Source: Lachnospiraceae bacterium Marseille-Q4251 (GTDB taxonomy: Bacteria; Bacillota; Clostridia; Lachnospirales; Lachnospiraceae). Taken from it: DNA of 64,000 nt. Below the pieces are notes generated by a model, which did no database searches, was not told the DNA's origin, and saw only the letters and a list, made by a program, of their open reading frames with translations. Location: assembly GCA_018223435.1 (NCBI GenBank), contig JAGTTO010000001.1:496001-560000 (forward strand), read 5' to 3'. Positions 43,748 through 53,574 of this stretch are shown here, one piece after another (the stretch's first letter is position 1; each line of letters opens with the position of its first letter). The translations under genes and the position numbers were made by a program.

Positions 43748-44680
43748 TTAAAAGAGGATGCTGCGTTCTCTCCCCTTGCTTTTTCGCCAGACATGTGGCG
43801 AAGTGCCCAGAAAACGGGTAAAGTTTCTGTTAAATGTGGACATGGAAACAAAGCCGGTCTTCATGGCGATCTCCTCCAGGGATGAGGCTGTTCCGTTCAT
43901 CAGGCGGCAGGCCTCCCGGATTCGTACTTTATTGACATATTCCATGGGAGTCAGCTGCATGTTTTTCAAGAAAAATCTGCGAAAATGCGTCTCGCTGAGG
44001 CCGCAGACCGCCGCCAGATCCCCCACCCGAAGCTGTTCTGCATAATGTTCCTCCACATAACGGAGCGCCGCTTCCACCTGGGTGATCTCTTCCTTCCAGA
44101 TCTGTTTTCCGACGACTGGCAATTCCTCTCCGGGAAGCAGAGAATCCTCATCGTTCAGCCGGGCCGCTTCCATAAGGAAAGCCAGAAGATAGCCTTTTAC
44201 GCTCTCCTGATAAAATTCGCTCTTCTCCTTCATCTCTCGGAAAATCTCCTGAACGAGATCACCGAGAGCCGGATTTTTTCCATGGGTCAGAAATCTTGCG
44301 CCACTGTTGATTCTCCTGCTGATCTCCTCTGCCAGGCGGCTTCGTCCCGGATAAAGATCCGCCAGAAAGCGCTCCACATCAATAAAAAGAAATTCCCAAG
44401 AATTGATCCCGCCCTGATCCCCAAAGGTCGAGTGAGGGCAGTTTTTCGGGATCATCGTAAAGGTCTGGGGAAAATAGGGATAATCTCCGTTCTCCAGCTT
44501 GATGACACCCTCCCCTTTATAACAGTAACCCACCTCCAGATGGTTATGGAAATGAAGGCTTTCTCCTTCCGAACCATATTTCCGGTTCCACTCTTCCCCG
44601 AAAAGAGCCAGCACATAGCTGTCTCTGGGGATCTCATAATATCGGAAAAAAATTTTATCTGTTCGTTTTTTTCTGGTCAT
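43748..44680 (-). CDS. AraC-family transcriptional regulator
   Basis: A 310-residue regulator. The N-terminal cupin-type sensor (LHFHNHLEVGYCYKGEGVIKLENGDYPYFPQTFTMIPKNCPHS) binds a sugar-like ligand. The C-terminal double helix-turn-helix spans about residues 205-305 (LRVGDLAAVCGLSETHFRRFFLKNMQLTPMEYVNKVRIREACRLM...MKTGFVSMSTFNRNFTRFLGTSPHVWRK). It precedes the binding protein, permeases and lacZ on the same strand, so it is the likely activator of that locus. GGGAGAGAG lies upstream of the ATG. Confidence 0.93.
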   Translation of the reverse strand: MTRKKRTDKIFFRYYEIPRDSYVLALFGEEWNRKYGSEGESLHFHNHLEVGYCYKGEGVIKLENGDYPYFPQTFTMIPKNCPHSTFGDQGGINSWEFLFIDVERFLADLYPGRSRLAEEISRRINSGARFLTHGKNPALGDLVQEIFREMKEKSEFYQESVKGYLLAFLMEAARLNDEDSLLPGEELPVVGKQIWKEEITQVEAALRYVEEHYAEQLRVGDLAAVCGLSETHFRRFFLKNMQLTPMEYVNKVRIREACRLMNGTASSLEEIAMKTGFVSMSTFNRNFTRFLGTSPHVWRKSKGRERSILF

Positions 44681-44789
44681 ATTCTCTCTCCCTGATTTGA
44701 TATATCTTTTCCCAATCTTATCATACCAGTTCTTTCGTCATTTTTGAATCCTTTTTTTAATTTTTCTGTCCTTTTCTTCCATAATGTGA

Positions 44790-44795
44790 TAAGAT
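44790..44795 (+). promoter_or_regulatory. Extended -10 element before the siroheme synthase gene
   Basis: TG-A-TAAGAT, hexamer at 44790-44795, about 50 bases before the ATG at 44848, in the gap divergent from the AraC-type gene. Confidence 0.35.
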
Positions 44796-44847
44796 AAAAG
44801 AATCCGTCCGTACAGACGAGCACAGGCTCAAAGGAGGAATAACATTT

Positions 44848-45321
44848 ATGACAGATGAAGCCAGACCCTATTTTCCCATGTTTGTGGACATTTCTCATAA
44901 AAAAGTCGTCGTCGTGGGCGCAGGCACCATCGCCAAACGCCGGATCCGCACACTGGTGGATTTCACCGAAAATCTGACCGTCATCGCTCCCGAAGTCAAT
45001 CCGGAGCTTCTGGAACTCCAGTCTCAGGGAAAGATCCTGATCCTGAAAAAGCAGTACCAGAGAGAGGACATCTACGATGCCGATCTGGTCATCGCCGCCA
45101 CGAACGATCATCAGACCAACGAGGATATTTACAGCGTCTGCAAATGCATGGGAATCACCGTCAACGTCTGCAGCGATAAGAACAAATGCGATTTCTATTT
45201 TCCCGGCATTGTCCGGAAAGACAATCTCGTAGTAGGAATCACCGCCAGCGGAAACAACCACAAAGCGGCCCGGGAGACTTCCGACCGGATACGGGAGCTT
45301 TTAAACCAGCCAGAACAGTAA
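44848..45321 (+). CDS. Precorrin-2 dehydrogenase / sirohydrochlorin ferrochelatase-like protein
   Basis: A 157-residue NAD-binding protein matching the N-terminal domain of CysG and Met8. It has the Rossmann loop VVVVGAGTIAKRRIRTLVDF, ADLVIAATNDHQTNEDI, and the C-terminal FYFPGIVRKDNLVVGITASGNN. It oxidises precorrin-2 to sirohydrochlorin for siroheme or cobalamin; the second (chelatase) activity is less certain in such short members. A plus-strand gene between two minus-strand ones; no other tetrapyrrole gene is nearby. Confidence 0.88.
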   Translation: MTDEARPYFPMFVDISHKKVVVVGAGTIAKRRIRTLVDFTENLTVIAPEVNPELLELQSQGKILILKKQYQREDIYDADLVIAATNDHQTNEDIYSVCKCMGITVNVCSDKNKCDFYFPGIVRKDNLVVGITASGNNHKAARETSDRIRELLNQPEQ

Positions 45322-45368
45322 AAAAGACGAATCCACGGATTTTATCTCCGGCCGGATTCGTCTTTTTT
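45321..45368. terminator. Bidirectional terminator between the siroheme gene and xerD
   Basis: AAAAAGACGAATCC and GGATTCGTCTTTTTT flank a 19-base centre with exact pairing. It ends both converging genes. Confidence 0.85.
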
Positions 45369-46252
45369 CATCCTCTAGGATGGGCTTTCGCATATACATT
45401 TTTCACATGGTTCACGCTGAGATTCAAATAAGTCTGGGTCGTGGCGATATCCGCATGCCCCATCATCTCCTGGACTGCTTTCAGATCTGCCCCGTTCTGC
45501 ACCAGATGTGCCGCAAAAGAATGGCGGATCGTGTGCGGCGTGATATCCGTCTCAATGCCGGCCTTTGCCGCGTACTGCTTGATGAGCTTCCAGAAGCCCT
45601 GACGGCTCATGAGATTTCCCGAACAGTTCACAAAGAGAAGGTCGCTTATCGTCCCTTTTAAAAGTTCCTCCCGGGCATCCTTAAGATAGGTTTCGAGAGC
45701 CGCCTGGGCCTTGGGCCCGTAGGGAATCACGCGTTCCTTTTCTCCATCCCTGCAGATCACATAGGAGAGGCGCTGGTTCAGATCCGTCACCTTCAGGGTG
45801 ATGAGCTCCGTCACCCGCATTCCCGTGGCATAGAGAAGCTCCAGCATAGCCTTGTCGCGGATTCCTTTCGCTGTCCCCGGGTCCGGCTGCTCCAGAAGGC
45901 TTTCCACCTCCTCCACAGAAAGGATCTCCGGAGCCTTCCGGTCGATATGAGGCGCACGGATCTGGCTAGTGGGATCGTTAAGCCTCCGGTTACTGTCACA
46001 AACATAATGAAAAAAAGACTTCATAGAAGCCACATTTCTGGAAACCGTGGCTGTGGAAAAACCTTCCCGTTCCAGAAAAAGAATATAGGAATTTAAAGAG
46101 GTGGCTGTCACATCCTCCGGTGTATGAACGCCCTTTGCATCCAGAAAAGCAGCCAGTCTTTTCAAATCTCTTTCATAAGAACTCATGGTACTTTTTGACG
46201 CATTTTTTACCTGCATCAGATAAGTCATGAATCCGGGAATCAGTCTCTCCAT
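45368..46252 (-). CDS. xerD: Site-specific tyrosine recombinase XerD
   Basis: A 294-residue recombinase that resolves chromosome dimers. A SAM-like core-binding domain covers residues 5-85 and the catalytic domain 107-294. Catalytic residues: Arg in TGMRVTEL, the HTIRHSFAAH pair, His in GHADI and the nucleophile Tyr in TTQTYLN. Length matches XerD. GGAGG precedes the ATG. It lies next to spoIIM, as in many Firmicutes. Confidence 0.94.
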   Translation of the reverse strand: MERLIPGFMTYLMQVKNASKSTMSSYERDLKRLAAFLDAKGVHTPEDVTATSLNSYILFLEREGFSTATVSRNVASMKSFFHYVCDSNRRLNDPTSQIRAPHIDRKAPEILSVEEVESLLEQPDPGTAKGIRDKAMLELLYATGMRVTELITLKVTDLNQRLSYVICRDGEKERVIPYGPKAQAALETYLKDAREELLKGTISDLLFVNCSGNLMSRQGFWKLIKQYAAKAGIETDITPHTIRHSFAAHLVQNGADLKAVQEMMGHADIATTQTYLNLSVNHVKNVYAKAHPRG

Positions 46253-46404
46253 AAAATTTATGCCTCCGCTTCTTTCTCAGACGTTAATTATAGTCGATTT
46301 CTGTCAAAATTCCAATGGCAGTTTCTACAAAAATGGTTTTCTCCTTCGAACCACCAGATATCGTTTTTCTTAAGATTTTCTGAACTAAATCTTGCGTTTT
46401 TCTT

Positions 46405-46974
46405 TCAGATCAGATAAAAAAGAAGCCGGAGATTCCAGAGACTCACAAAGCTTTCCGTCAAAATACCCAAAAAGAAAAAAAACGTCCCGGTCATAAGCTT
46501 TCTCCCCGGAAAAGCCAGCCAGTTAGCAAAATTCCACTTCCAGTCCGCCAGACCCTGAAACATGACAAGAGCCCCGGCCACATAGAAAAGCCCCTGGGGA
46601 ATCGTGAGAAGAAGCCCCACTCCGAGGCCGAAAAAGCCGAATTTCAGCACGGAAAGACTCACAACCACACCGAAGGCAAATCCAAGCCAGCCGCCCGCCA
46701 GGAGCATAACAGGCTCCGCCGCCCCCAGAAGAAGGATCCCCGGAAAAAGCGCCGCCCACTTCATCCGTTTCCCCAGAAAGGAACCGAAAAGCCGTCTTCC
46801 CTCCAGATTTTTGTATTTCAGCCGCCGCAGATAAAAATCGCTGATGAGGCCAGCCTTCTGAAGATAATACTCTCTCCCGCACCAGCTCACCAGAAGGGCT
46901 GCAAAAAAGCCCAGCAGAAAGGCAAGAGTGAAACGCAGTGTCAGCTTCTCCTCCGGGTAGCGCATCCTGTTCAT
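46405..46974 (-). CDS. spoIIM: Stage II sporulation protein M
   Basis: A 189-residue membrane protein with about five helices: residues 13-32, then segments around ALFPGILLLGAAEPVMLLAGGWLGFAFGVVVSL and the GLGVGLLLTIPQGLFYVAGALVM core, as in SpoIIM, part of the DMP machine in engulfment. The SpoIIM identity rests on length, hydrophobic pattern and position next to xerD. AAGGTGA lies upstream. It supports an endospore-forming host. Confidence 0.75.
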   Translation of the reverse strand: MNRMRYPEEKLTLRFTLAFLLGFFAALLVSWCGREYYLQKAGLISDFYLRRLKYKNLEGRRLFGSFLGKRMKWAALFPGILLLGAAEPVMLLAGGWLGFAFGVVVSLSVLKFGFFGLGVGLLLTIPQGLFYVAGALVMFQGLADWKWNFANWLAFPGRKLMTGTFFFFLGILTESFVSLWNLRLLFYLI

Positions 46975-47033
46975 AAACTCACCTTTTCAAAAAAGTCCTG
47001 TCTATCTCTATGCGCCGCCGACTTTTTCCATGA

Positions 47034-47065
47034 AAAAAGGCAGCGGACTTTTCATCCACTGCCTT
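47034..47065 (-). terminator. Terminator of rny
   Basis: AAGGCAGCGGA and TCCACTGCCTT pair over eleven positions with one G-U, 11 bases after the rny stop codon. Confidence 0.75.
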
Positions 47066-47075
47066 ATAAAATCTT

Positions 47076-48632
47076 TTATTTTGCGTAATCTACCACGCGG
47101 GATTCACGAATAACACTGACCTTGATCTGTCCCGGATATTCCAGCTCAGCTTCGATCTGTTTGGAAATATCGCGGGCAAGCAATACCATATCGGCATCGC
47201 TGACCTGTTCGGGCACAACCATGATCCGAATCTCTCTACCTGCCTGAATAGCAAAAGATTTGTCTACTCCCTTGAAGGAGTTTGTAATATCCTCTAACTG
47301 TTTTAATCGATTGGTATAAGTCTCCAGAGTCTCTCTTCTGGCACCCGGACGGGCGGCAGAAATGGTATCTGCAGCCTGTACGATGCAGGCAATCAGAGAT
47401 TCCGGTTCTACATCGCCGTGATGAGCTTCCACTGCGTTGATAACCACTCTGGACTCTTTATACTTCTTACAAAGATCAGCACCGATCTGAATATGGGAGC
47501 CTTCCATTTCATGGTCGATGGACTTACCGATATCATGCAGAAGACCTGCACGTTTCGCAAGACGAACATCTACGCCGATCTCTCCTGCCAGAAGACCTGA
47601 CAGCTGAGCAACCTCAATGGAATGCTTCAGCGCGTTCTGACCATAACTGGTACGGAACTTCATGCGGCCCAGCAGACGAACAAGTTCCGGATGGATACCG
47701 TGTACTCCGACTTCGAGAGTAGCGGCTTCTCCTTCCTCGCGGATCATGTTCTCCACTTCTTTCTGGGCTTTCTCCACCATCTCCTCGATTCTGGCCGGAT
47801 GAATACGTCCGTCCACAATGAGCTTCTCCAGAGCGATTCTTGCAACCTCTCTGCGGATGGGATCGAAGCTGGAAAGAATGACGGCTTCCGGTGTATCGTC
47901 GATAATGAGATCCACACCGGTCATGGTCTCAAGGGTACGGATATTTCTTCCCTCGCGACCGATGATACGACCTTTCATCTCATCATTGGGAAGCTGTACC
48001 ACAGAGATTGTCGTCTCGGATACATGATCAGCCGCACATTTCTGAATGGCATTGACCACATATTCCTTTGCTTTCTTGCCTGCGTCTTCCTTTGCTCTGG
48101 CTTCCAGCTCTTTATAGAGCTTCGCCGTGTCATGCTTGACTTCGTCTTCAACAGTTTTTAAAAGATACTCTTTTGCTTGTTCGGAGGTCAGACCGGAGAT
48201 TCGTTCCAGTTCCTGCACACGTTCTTCACTAAGCCGCTCAATCTCGCTGCTCTTCTTACGCAGTTCTTCTTCTTTGGCTGTTAAACCTGCTTCCCGCTTC
48301 TCGATGGCATCTGCTTTCTTGTCCACTGTTTCTTCTTTGGAAAGAACACGCTTCTCATACCTCTGAAGTTCGGATCTTCTCTCCCGGGTTTCTTTCTCGA
48401 GATCGTTTTTCGTCTTTAAAGACTCTTCCTTTACTTCGAGTAATGCTTCGCGCTTCTTTGTCTCGGCAGTTTTCAGAGCGTCATCTATTATTTTCCTAGC
48501 TCTCTCTTCCGCACTTCCGATCTTGGCTTCCACCGTCTTCTTGTGATTGGAAATGGAGACAAAGTAGGTAATAGGAACAGCTACCACAAGAGTGATGAGC
48601 ACAGCTATAACCGCTATTACTGCACCTGGCAC
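47076..48632 (-). CDS. rny: Ribonuclease Y
   Basis: A 518-residue membrane-bound endoribonuclease that starts mRNA decay in Firmicutes. An N-terminal helix (residues 3-27) is followed by a long Lys/Glu-rich coiled coil to about residue 200, then a KH domain ([21 protein letters not shown]) and an HD domain with metal site H-D in [12 protein letters not shown]. The start is GTG at 48632 with GGAGG 7 bases upstream. It has its own consensus promoter inside the end of recX. Confidence 0.96.
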   Translation of the reverse strand: MPGAVIAVIAVLITLVVAVPITYFVSISNHKKTVEAKIGSAEERARKIIDDALKTAETKKREALLEVKEESLKTKNDLEKETRERRSELQRYEKRVLSKEETVDKKADAIEKREAGLTAKEEELRKKSSEIERLSEERVQELERISGLTSEQAKEYLLKTVEDEVKHDTAKLYKELEARAKEDAGKKAKEYVVNAIQKCAADHVSETTISVVQLPNDEMKGRIIGREGRNIRTLETMTGVDLIIDDTPEAVILSSFDPIRREVARIALEKLIVDGRIHPARIEEMVEKAQKEVENMIREEGEAATLEVGVHGIHPELVRLLGRMKFRTSYGQNALKHSIEVAQLSGLLAGEIGVDVRLAKRAGLLHDIGKSIDHEMEGSHIQIGADLCKKYKESRVVINAVEAHHGDVEPESLIACIVQAADTISAARPGARRETLETYTNRLKQLEDITNSFKGVDKSFAIQAGREIRIMVVPEQVSDADMVLLARDISKQIEAELEYPGQIKVSVIRESRVVDYAK

Positions 48633-48679
48633 AGGAGCACCTCCTTATTAAATTTTCATTGTACAAATACAACACATAA

Positions 48680-48708
48680 ATTGTATACTGTTTTGTGCAA
48701 ATTGTCAA
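48680..48708 (-). promoter_or_regulatory. Promoter of rny
   Basis: Minus-strand TTGACA (48703-48708), a 17-base spacer and TACAAT (48680-48685). The -35 overlaps the recX stop codon. Confidence 0.8.
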
Positions 48709-49328
48709 GAGTATTCATCCTGCATTTCACTGCCGCTTTGAAGGACTTTTCGCACGCCTGAGGAGGAAAATCCCTTCCGCATCAGGAAGGCGTAAAGCTT
48801 CTGTTTTTCGGCCGGAGTGCAATCTGAGGGGTCTGTTTTTTTCTTCTTCACCCACTTGCGGATGAGTTCCTCCTCGTCCGGTCCCTCCTGGTTTTCAAGG
48901 GCTTCCTGGATCACATCCCGGGGAACCCCTCGCTGGGTCAGCTTCTGCTTTAACTGCAGCGTGCTCAGACTCTCCCCGTGGGTCCTGATATAGCTCTCCG
49001 CATAGCGGACATCATCGAGATAGTGGAGATTCTCAAGCCAGAGAATGACCCGATCGATGAGTTCCTCGGGATAGAAATTCTGCTTCAGCTTCGTCCGAAG
49101 CTGGTATTCCGTCCGATCCATACTCTTTAAAAGATAAAGACAGCGCATGCGGATGCGTTTCCAGAGAATCTCATCCATGATCTCACGGTAGACCGCCTCC
49201 GGAAGCTCCTGGTCTTTCTCTATATGACAGCCGGACAGCTCACCTCTGTAAAGCACAAAGGCGGGCTGTCCGTCCAGATAGACCTTTCGTTTTCCGCTTC
49301 CGCAGTCCTCGATTTCGGTCACAATCAT
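48705..49328 (-). CDS. recX: RecX, regulator of RecA
   Basis: A 207-residue three-helix-repeat protein that modulates RecA filaments. [53 protein letters not shown] is the conserved RecX core. Its ATG overlaps the recA stop by 4 bases. Together the two form a recA-recX unit. Confidence 0.93.
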   Translation of the reverse strand: MIVTEIEDCGSGKRKVYLDGQPAFVLYRGELSGCHIEKDQELPEAVYREIMDEILWKRIRMRCLYLLKSMDRTEYQLRTKLKQNFYPEELIDRVILWLENLHYLDDVRYAESYIRTHGESLSTLQLKQKLTQRGVPRDVIQEALENQEGPDEEELIRKWVKKKKTDPSDCTPAEKQKLYAFLMRKGFSSSGVRKVLQSGSEMQDEYS

Positions 49329-50431
49329 TCTTCTGTCTCTCCGTCAAAGAAGTTCTCTGGAGCTTCCTCGCTGCTTTCCTCCGCCGGGGCTGCCCCCGGA
49401 GTCTCCACTACATCGCCCTGGAGGCCATAATGCTCGCGGACAGCAGTCTCGATCTCTGCCATCACATCGGGATGCTCTTTCAAGTAAAGCTTGGCGTTCT
49501 CACGGCCCTGACCGATCTTGGCATCGTTGTAAGCATACCAGGCACCGCTCTTATTGACAATCCCTAAGTTTGCCGCCAGATCCAGGATATCACCCTCCCG
49601 GGAGATTCCCTTACCGAACATGATATCGAACTCTGCTTCTTTGAAGGGCGGAGCAATCTTATTCTTCACCACACGGACACGGGTACGGTTTCCGACTACC
49701 TCGCCTCCCTGCTTCAGGGACTCGATCCGGCGTACATCCAGACGGATGGAGGAATAGAATTTCAGTGCCCGGCCGCCGGTGGTGGTCTCCGGATTTCCGA
49801 ACATCACGCCCACCTTCTCACGAAGCTGGTTGATGAAAATCACCGTACAGTTGGACTTGCTGATGATACCGGTCAGCTTTCTCAAAGCCTGAGACATCAG
49901 TCTCGCCTGAAGACCCACATGGCTGTCTCCCATATCGCCCTCGATCTCTGCCTTCGGCACCAGAGCCGCTACAGAGTCCACGATGATGATATCCACAGCG
50001 CCGGAACGGACCATGGTCTCTGCAATCTCGAGGCCCTGCTCACCGTTGTCCGGCTGAGAGATATAGAGGTTGTCAATATCAACACCGATGTTCTTCGCAT
50101 AGACGGGATCCAGTGCATGCTCCGCGTCGATGAAGCCTGCGATACCGCCTCTCTTCTGAACTTCTGCTACCATATGAAGAGCTACGGTAGTCTTACCACT
50201 GGACTCCGGTCCGTAGATCTCGATCACACGGCCTTTGGGGATACCGCCCAGTCCCAATGCAATATCAAGGCTTAAGGAACCCGTCGGAACGGTCTCCACG
50301 TTCATGCTGGCTCCGTCACCCAGCTTCATCACTGCGCCCTTACCGTAATCCTTCTCCAGTTTCACGATGGCGGCTTCCAGTGCTTTTAACTTCTCTTCTC
50401 TGTTTAATGCTTTCTCATCCTGTTGTGCCAT
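49325..50431 (-). CDS. recA: RecA recombinase
   Basis: A 368-residue DNA-dependent ATPase for homologous recombination and SOS induction. Walker A GPESSGKT is at residues 74-81; [32 protein letters not shown] contains loop regions that bind DNA. An acidic C-terminal tail is present. AAAGGAG precedes the ATG. The promoter and a LexA-type box lie about 250-300 bases upstream, with a structured repeat in between, so the mRNA leader would be unusually long. Confidence 0.98.
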   Translation of the reverse strand: MAQQDEKALNREEKLKALEAAIVKLEKDYGKGAVMKLGDGASMNVETVPTGSLSLDIALGLGGIPKGRVIEIYGPESSGKTTVALHMVAEVQKRGGIAGFIDAEHALDPVYAKNIGVDIDNLYISQPDNGEQGLEIAETMVRSGAVDIIIVDSVAALVPKAEIEGDMGDSHVGLQARLMSQALRKLTGIISKSNCTVIFINQLREKVGVMFGNPETTTGGRALKFYSSIRLDVRRIESLKQGGEVVGNRTRVRVVKNKIAPPFKEAEFDIMFGKGISREGDILDLAANLGIVNKSGAWYAYNDAKIGQGRENAKLYLKEHPDVMAEIETAVREHYGLQGDVVETPGAAPAEESSEEAPENFFDGETEE

Positions 50432-50470
50432 TTTCTTCTCCTTTACAGATCTATCTCACGCGAACGTTTG

Positions 50471-50681
50471 TCTATAGCAATTCTACAAACATTCGAAATC
50501 CGCTGATTTACTGCGTAAATCGCTACTGTCTACGCTCCGCTTCGGTCGGTGCAAAACGAACATCCACTGGATGTTCTGCACCTCATGTTTGGCGGGTCCC
50601 AAGTTCAAAAGCCTTATCGTGCAAGCACGAACGGCTTTTTGAGCTTTTGACCCTGACATCATTTTATTGAATCGCTATAGA
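50471..50681 (+). repeat. Structured modular repeat, copy B, in the recA leader
   Basis: Ends are TCTATAGCAATTC (50471-50483) and GAATCGCTATAGA (50669-50681), inverted with one mismatch. Stems: CAAACAT/ATGTTTG (50486-50591) enclosing GATTTAC/GTAAATC and the module GGTGCA-GAACATCC/GGATGTTC-TGCACC (50548-50582), then CAAAAGCC/GGCTTTTTG (50606-50641) enclosing CGTGC/GCACG. The GGTGC module lies inside the CAAACAT stem here, but before it in copy A. CTATAG flanks could be a target duplication. Confidence 0.8.
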
Positions 50682-50691
50682 ACCTATGTTC
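50680..50691. promoter_or_regulatory. Probable LexA (SOS) box of recA
   Basis: GAACCTATGTTC is a perfect GAAC-N4-GTTC palindrome, about 12-23 bases downstream of the expected recA transcription start. This is the half-site of Firmicute LexA boxes (CGAAC...GTTCG). Confidence 0.7.
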
Positions 50692-50709
50692 GTTTCTTTG
50701 CCTGTGTCT

Positions 50710-50738
50710 ATAGTAGTATAAAATTTGCCGATTGTCAA
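50710..50738 (-). promoter_or_regulatory. Promoter of recA
   Basis: Minus-strand TTGACA (50733-50738), a 17-base spacer and TACTAT (50710-50715), about 280 bases before the recA ATG. Confidence 0.8.
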
Positions 50739-50802
50739 TCATTTTTTCTGTCTGTGGAATGGTTTTGGCAGATATGCCGGAAGGGGTTTTGTTTTTTATA
50801 TA

Positions 50803-50834
50803 GAAAGAGCAGCCGGATGGCTTCGGCTGCTCTT
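50803..50834 (-). terminator. Terminator of the topB-hexapeptide unit
   Basis: AGAGCAGCC (50806-50814) and GGCTGCTCT (50825-50833) form a stem about 30 bases past the hexapeptide gene. Confidence 0.7.
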
Positions 50835-50860
50835 ATTATAAACGTTTCTTATGTTTCAAG

Positions 50861-51529
50861 TCAATATTTTTCTACAACTTCGCCCTGTTTCTTGTAGATG
50901 CTTCCTGCCGGAACCACGCCGCGGACGGAGGAAAGCGGATAAATATTGGAATCGTGGCCGATGACCGTGCCCGGATTCAGGACGGAACCGCAGCCTACTT
51001 CCACGCGGTCGCCCAGCATGGCGCCGAATTTCTTAAGGCCTGTCTCGATTTTTTCCTCTCCGGCTTTGACTACCACGAGTTTTTTATCGGATTTCACATT
51101 GGAAGTGATGGAGCCTGCTCCCATATGAGCCTTGTAACCCAGGATGGAATCTCCCACATAGTTATAATGGGGCACCTGCACCTTGTTGAAAAGCACCACG
51201 TTTTTGAGCTCTGTAGAGTTTCCCACGACAGCGCCCTCTCCCACGATGGCGTTTCCCCGGATAAATGCACAGTGGCGTACTTCGGCATCTTTCCCGATGA
51301 TGACGTTTTCACCGATAAAAGCCGTAGGCGCTACTTTGGCTGACCGTGCAATCCAGACGTTGCCTTCTCTTTTTTCGTACTCTTCTTCGCTCAAGGTGTT
51401 TCCGAGAGCCACGATAAAATCTTTGATTTTTCCCAGAACCTCCCAGGGATACTCTGCTCCTTCAAAAAGCTCTGCCGCAATGGTTTCCTTCAGATCATAA
51501 AGATTTTCGATTTTACACGTTTCCATCAT
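50861..51529 (-). CDS. Left-handed beta-helix (hexapeptide repeat) acyltransferase-like protein
   Basis: A 222-residue protein. About 55 N-terminal residues are followed by hexapeptide repeats (VAPTAFIGENVIIGKDAEVRHCAFIRGNAIVGEGAVVGNSTEL) and an insertion with VPHYNYVGDSILGYKAHMGAGSITSNVKSD, similar to the GlmU C-terminal domain region that binds acetyl-CoA. The nucleotidyltransferase domain of GlmU is absent, so it is not a full GlmU. Its start overlaps the topB stop (ATGA). Substrate unknown; sugar-nucleotide acetylation is plausible. Confidence 0.8.
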   Translation of the reverse strand: MMETCKIENLYDLKETIAAELFEGAEYPWEVLGKIKDFIVALGNTLSEEEYEKREGNVWIARSAKVAPTAFIGENVIIGKDAEVRHCAFIRGNAIVGEGAVVGNSTELKNVVLFNKVQVPHYNYVGDSILGYKAHMGAGSITSNVKSDKKLVVVKAGEEKIETGLKKFGAMLGDRVEVGCGSVLNPGTVIGHDSNIYPLSSVRGVVPAGSIYKKQGEVVEKY

Positions 51530-53574
51530 ACTGTCTGTTCCTCCTTTTTGGCTGCTGCCCGTCTTGGAGCGGGCTTCGTTGTTTTCTGATAATAGGGTGA
51601 GAGCTGGTCGAACATGCCCTTGAGGGCCGTCTGATAGCTTCCTGCCATGACCTGATCCGTATGGCGGCGGATGAACGTCGTCAGCTTCACCATGTATTCC
51701 TCCTGGGAAATGGTTCCCTCCGCCACATAGGTCAGACCCTTCTCCCAGCTGGCCGTAAGCTCCGGGTTCAAAAGCGACCGGATGGATACGTTGACCACAC
51801 AGAAGATCATCTCACCGAGCTGGGTCGGTGTCAATACCTGAGTTTTCTTATTTAATGCCAGATACTTGTTCGCTACCAGTTTTTTCAGGATCTCCGCCCG
51901 GGTCGCGCTGGTGCCGATGCCACTTCCCTTGATCTGGGAACGGAGCTCCTCATCCTCGATAAGAGACCCCGCATTTTCCATGGCAAGGATCATGGAACCG
52001 GAATTGTAACGCTTGGGCGGCGAGGTCTCGCCTTCCTTGATGCTTAAGCCTTTCGCCGGAAGGATGCTTCCTTTTTTAAGGGCGGAAAGGGCATTCAAAA
52101 GGGCCGGATCTGCATCCAGGTTTTCACCGTCCCCTTCCGTGTTCTTTTTTTCCTTCGGCATCCCGGCCACCTTGAGATATCCCGGCTCCTGTAAAATACG
52201 GAAATTGGAGAAAAAACGCTCCTTTCCGATCATGGAAACCAGGCTGACCTTCTGATAGACCGCCGGCGGATAAAAGATACTTAAGAACCGCCGCACAATC
52301 ATCTCATAAATTTTCGCCCCGTGGCCGCCGACGGACCGGAGGGCAGAGAGCCCCTGACCCGTGGGAATAATGGCGTAGTGGTCGGTGATCTGCTTATCAT
52401 TGACATAGCGCGTGGAGGCGATCTTTTTATAGGCTTCCCCGGCCAGAACCTCCTGCACGAAACCGCCCGCATAGTCAAGAGCCGCAAGTCCGCGGATATT
52501 TTTATAGATTTCCTTGGACACTGCCGTGGAAAGGACTCTGGCATCGGTTCTCGGGTAAGTCACCAGCTTTTTTTCGTAGAGCTCCTGGACGATTTTCAGC
52601 GTCTCGTCCGGACTGATTTTCAGATATCTGGAACACTCATTCTGAAGCTCCGCGAGGTTATAGAGAAGCGGCGGATTTTTTGTCTCCCGTTTCTTTTCCA
52701 TGCGCTCCAGAACTGCCAGCAGGGGCTGATTTTTCTCCAGAATACGGATCAGTTCCTTCGCATCCTTCTCTTCCTTGAAACCATTTTCCTTGTAAAGCTT
52801 CGGGGACTGGTACCAGTCAGAGCCCTGAACTGCCCGAAATTCTCCCGGAAACTCCTTTCCATCGCCGAGGCTCTGTGTAGCTACCACGCGGTAGAAGGGC
52901 GTTTTCACGAAATTCCGGATCTCCCATTCCCGACGGACCACCATGCCCAGCACGCAGGTCATAACCCGGCCCACGGAGATCACGGTATAACGCGTTCCCA
53001 GATAATTTGAGATGGCATTTCCGTATTTCAGCGAGAGAAGCCTGGAAAAATTGATTCCCATGAGGTAATCTTCCTTGGCCCTCAGATAGGCGGAGCTGGC
53101 GAGATTGTCGTACTCGGAAAGATCCTTCGCTGTCTGGATCCCGTGAAGAATCTCCTCCTCCGTCTGCGAATCGATCCAGACTCTTTTCCGTACCTTGCCT
53201 TTGATTCCGGCCATTTGCTCCACGAGACGGTAGATGTATTCTCCCTCCCGCCCGGAATCGGTACAGACATAGATCACGTCCACGTCCTTCCTTTTAAGAA
53301 GGCCGCTGACGATCTGAAACTGCTTTTTCACCGACGGAATCACCTCATAGAGGAATTTTTCCGGGATAAAAGGCAGGGTCGCGAGACTCCAGCGCTTGTA
53401 TTTCTCGTCGTAGACCTCCGGATAACTCATGGTCACCAGATGGCCGACGCACCAGGTCACCACGGAATCCTCACTCTCCAGATAGCCGTCTTTACGGACG
53501 CCGTTTACATGGAGAGCCTTGGCAAATTCCTGGGCCACGCTGGGTTTCTCCGCAATATATAATGATTTTCCCAT
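51526..53574 (-). CDS. topB: DNA topoisomerase III
   Basis: A 682-residue type IA topoisomerase. The TOPRIM domain opens SLYIAEKPSVAQEFAKAL and contains TDSGREGEYIYRL; the catalytic tyrosine is in LVTYPRTDARVLS. GIGTSATRAEILKKL is a conserved TopB segment. The length suits chromosomal TopB, and there are no zinc-finger cysteines at the C-terminus (PAPRRAAAKKEEQ). It leads a two-gene unit with the hexapeptide protein and is followed on the other side by an ABC exporter. Confidence 0.94.
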   Translation of the reverse strand: MGKSLYIAEKPSVAQEFAKALHVNGVRKDGYLESEDSVVTWCVGHLVTMSYPEVYDEKYKRWSLATLPFIPEKFLYEVIPSVKKQFQIVSGLLKRKDVDVIYVCTDSGREGEYIYRLVEQMAGIKGKVRKRVWIDSQTEEEILHGIQTAKDLSEYDNLASSAYLRAKEDYLMGINFSRLLSLKYGNAISNYLGTRYTVISVGRVMTCVLGMVVRREWEIRNFVKTPFYRVVATQSLGDGKEFPGEFRAVQGSDWYQSPKLYKENGFKEEKDAKELIRILEKNQPLLAVLERMEKKRETKNPPLLYNLAELQNECSRYLKISPDETLKIVQELYEKKLVTYPRTDARVLSTAVSKEIYKNIRGLAALDYAGGFVQEVLAGEAYKKIASTRYVNDKQITDHYAIIPTGQGLSALRSVGGHGAKIYEMIVRRFLSIFYPPAVYQKVSLVSMIGKERFFSNFRILQEPGYLKVAGMPKEKKNTEGDGENLDADPALLNALSALKKGSILPAKGLSIKEGETSPPKRYNSGSMILAMENAGSLIEDEELRSQIKGSGIGTSATRAEILKKLVANKYLALNKKTQVLTPTQLGEMIFCVVNVSIRSLLNPELTASWEKGLTYVAEGTISQEEYMVKLTTFIRRHTDQVMAGSYQTALKGMFDQLSPYYQKTTKPAPRRAAAKKEEQTV

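Noticed and set aside
50471..50681. CRISPR-like array, because short hairpins recur
   Set aside because: Repeats are not evenly spaced or direct within a copy; copies are kilobases apart and no cas genes are present.
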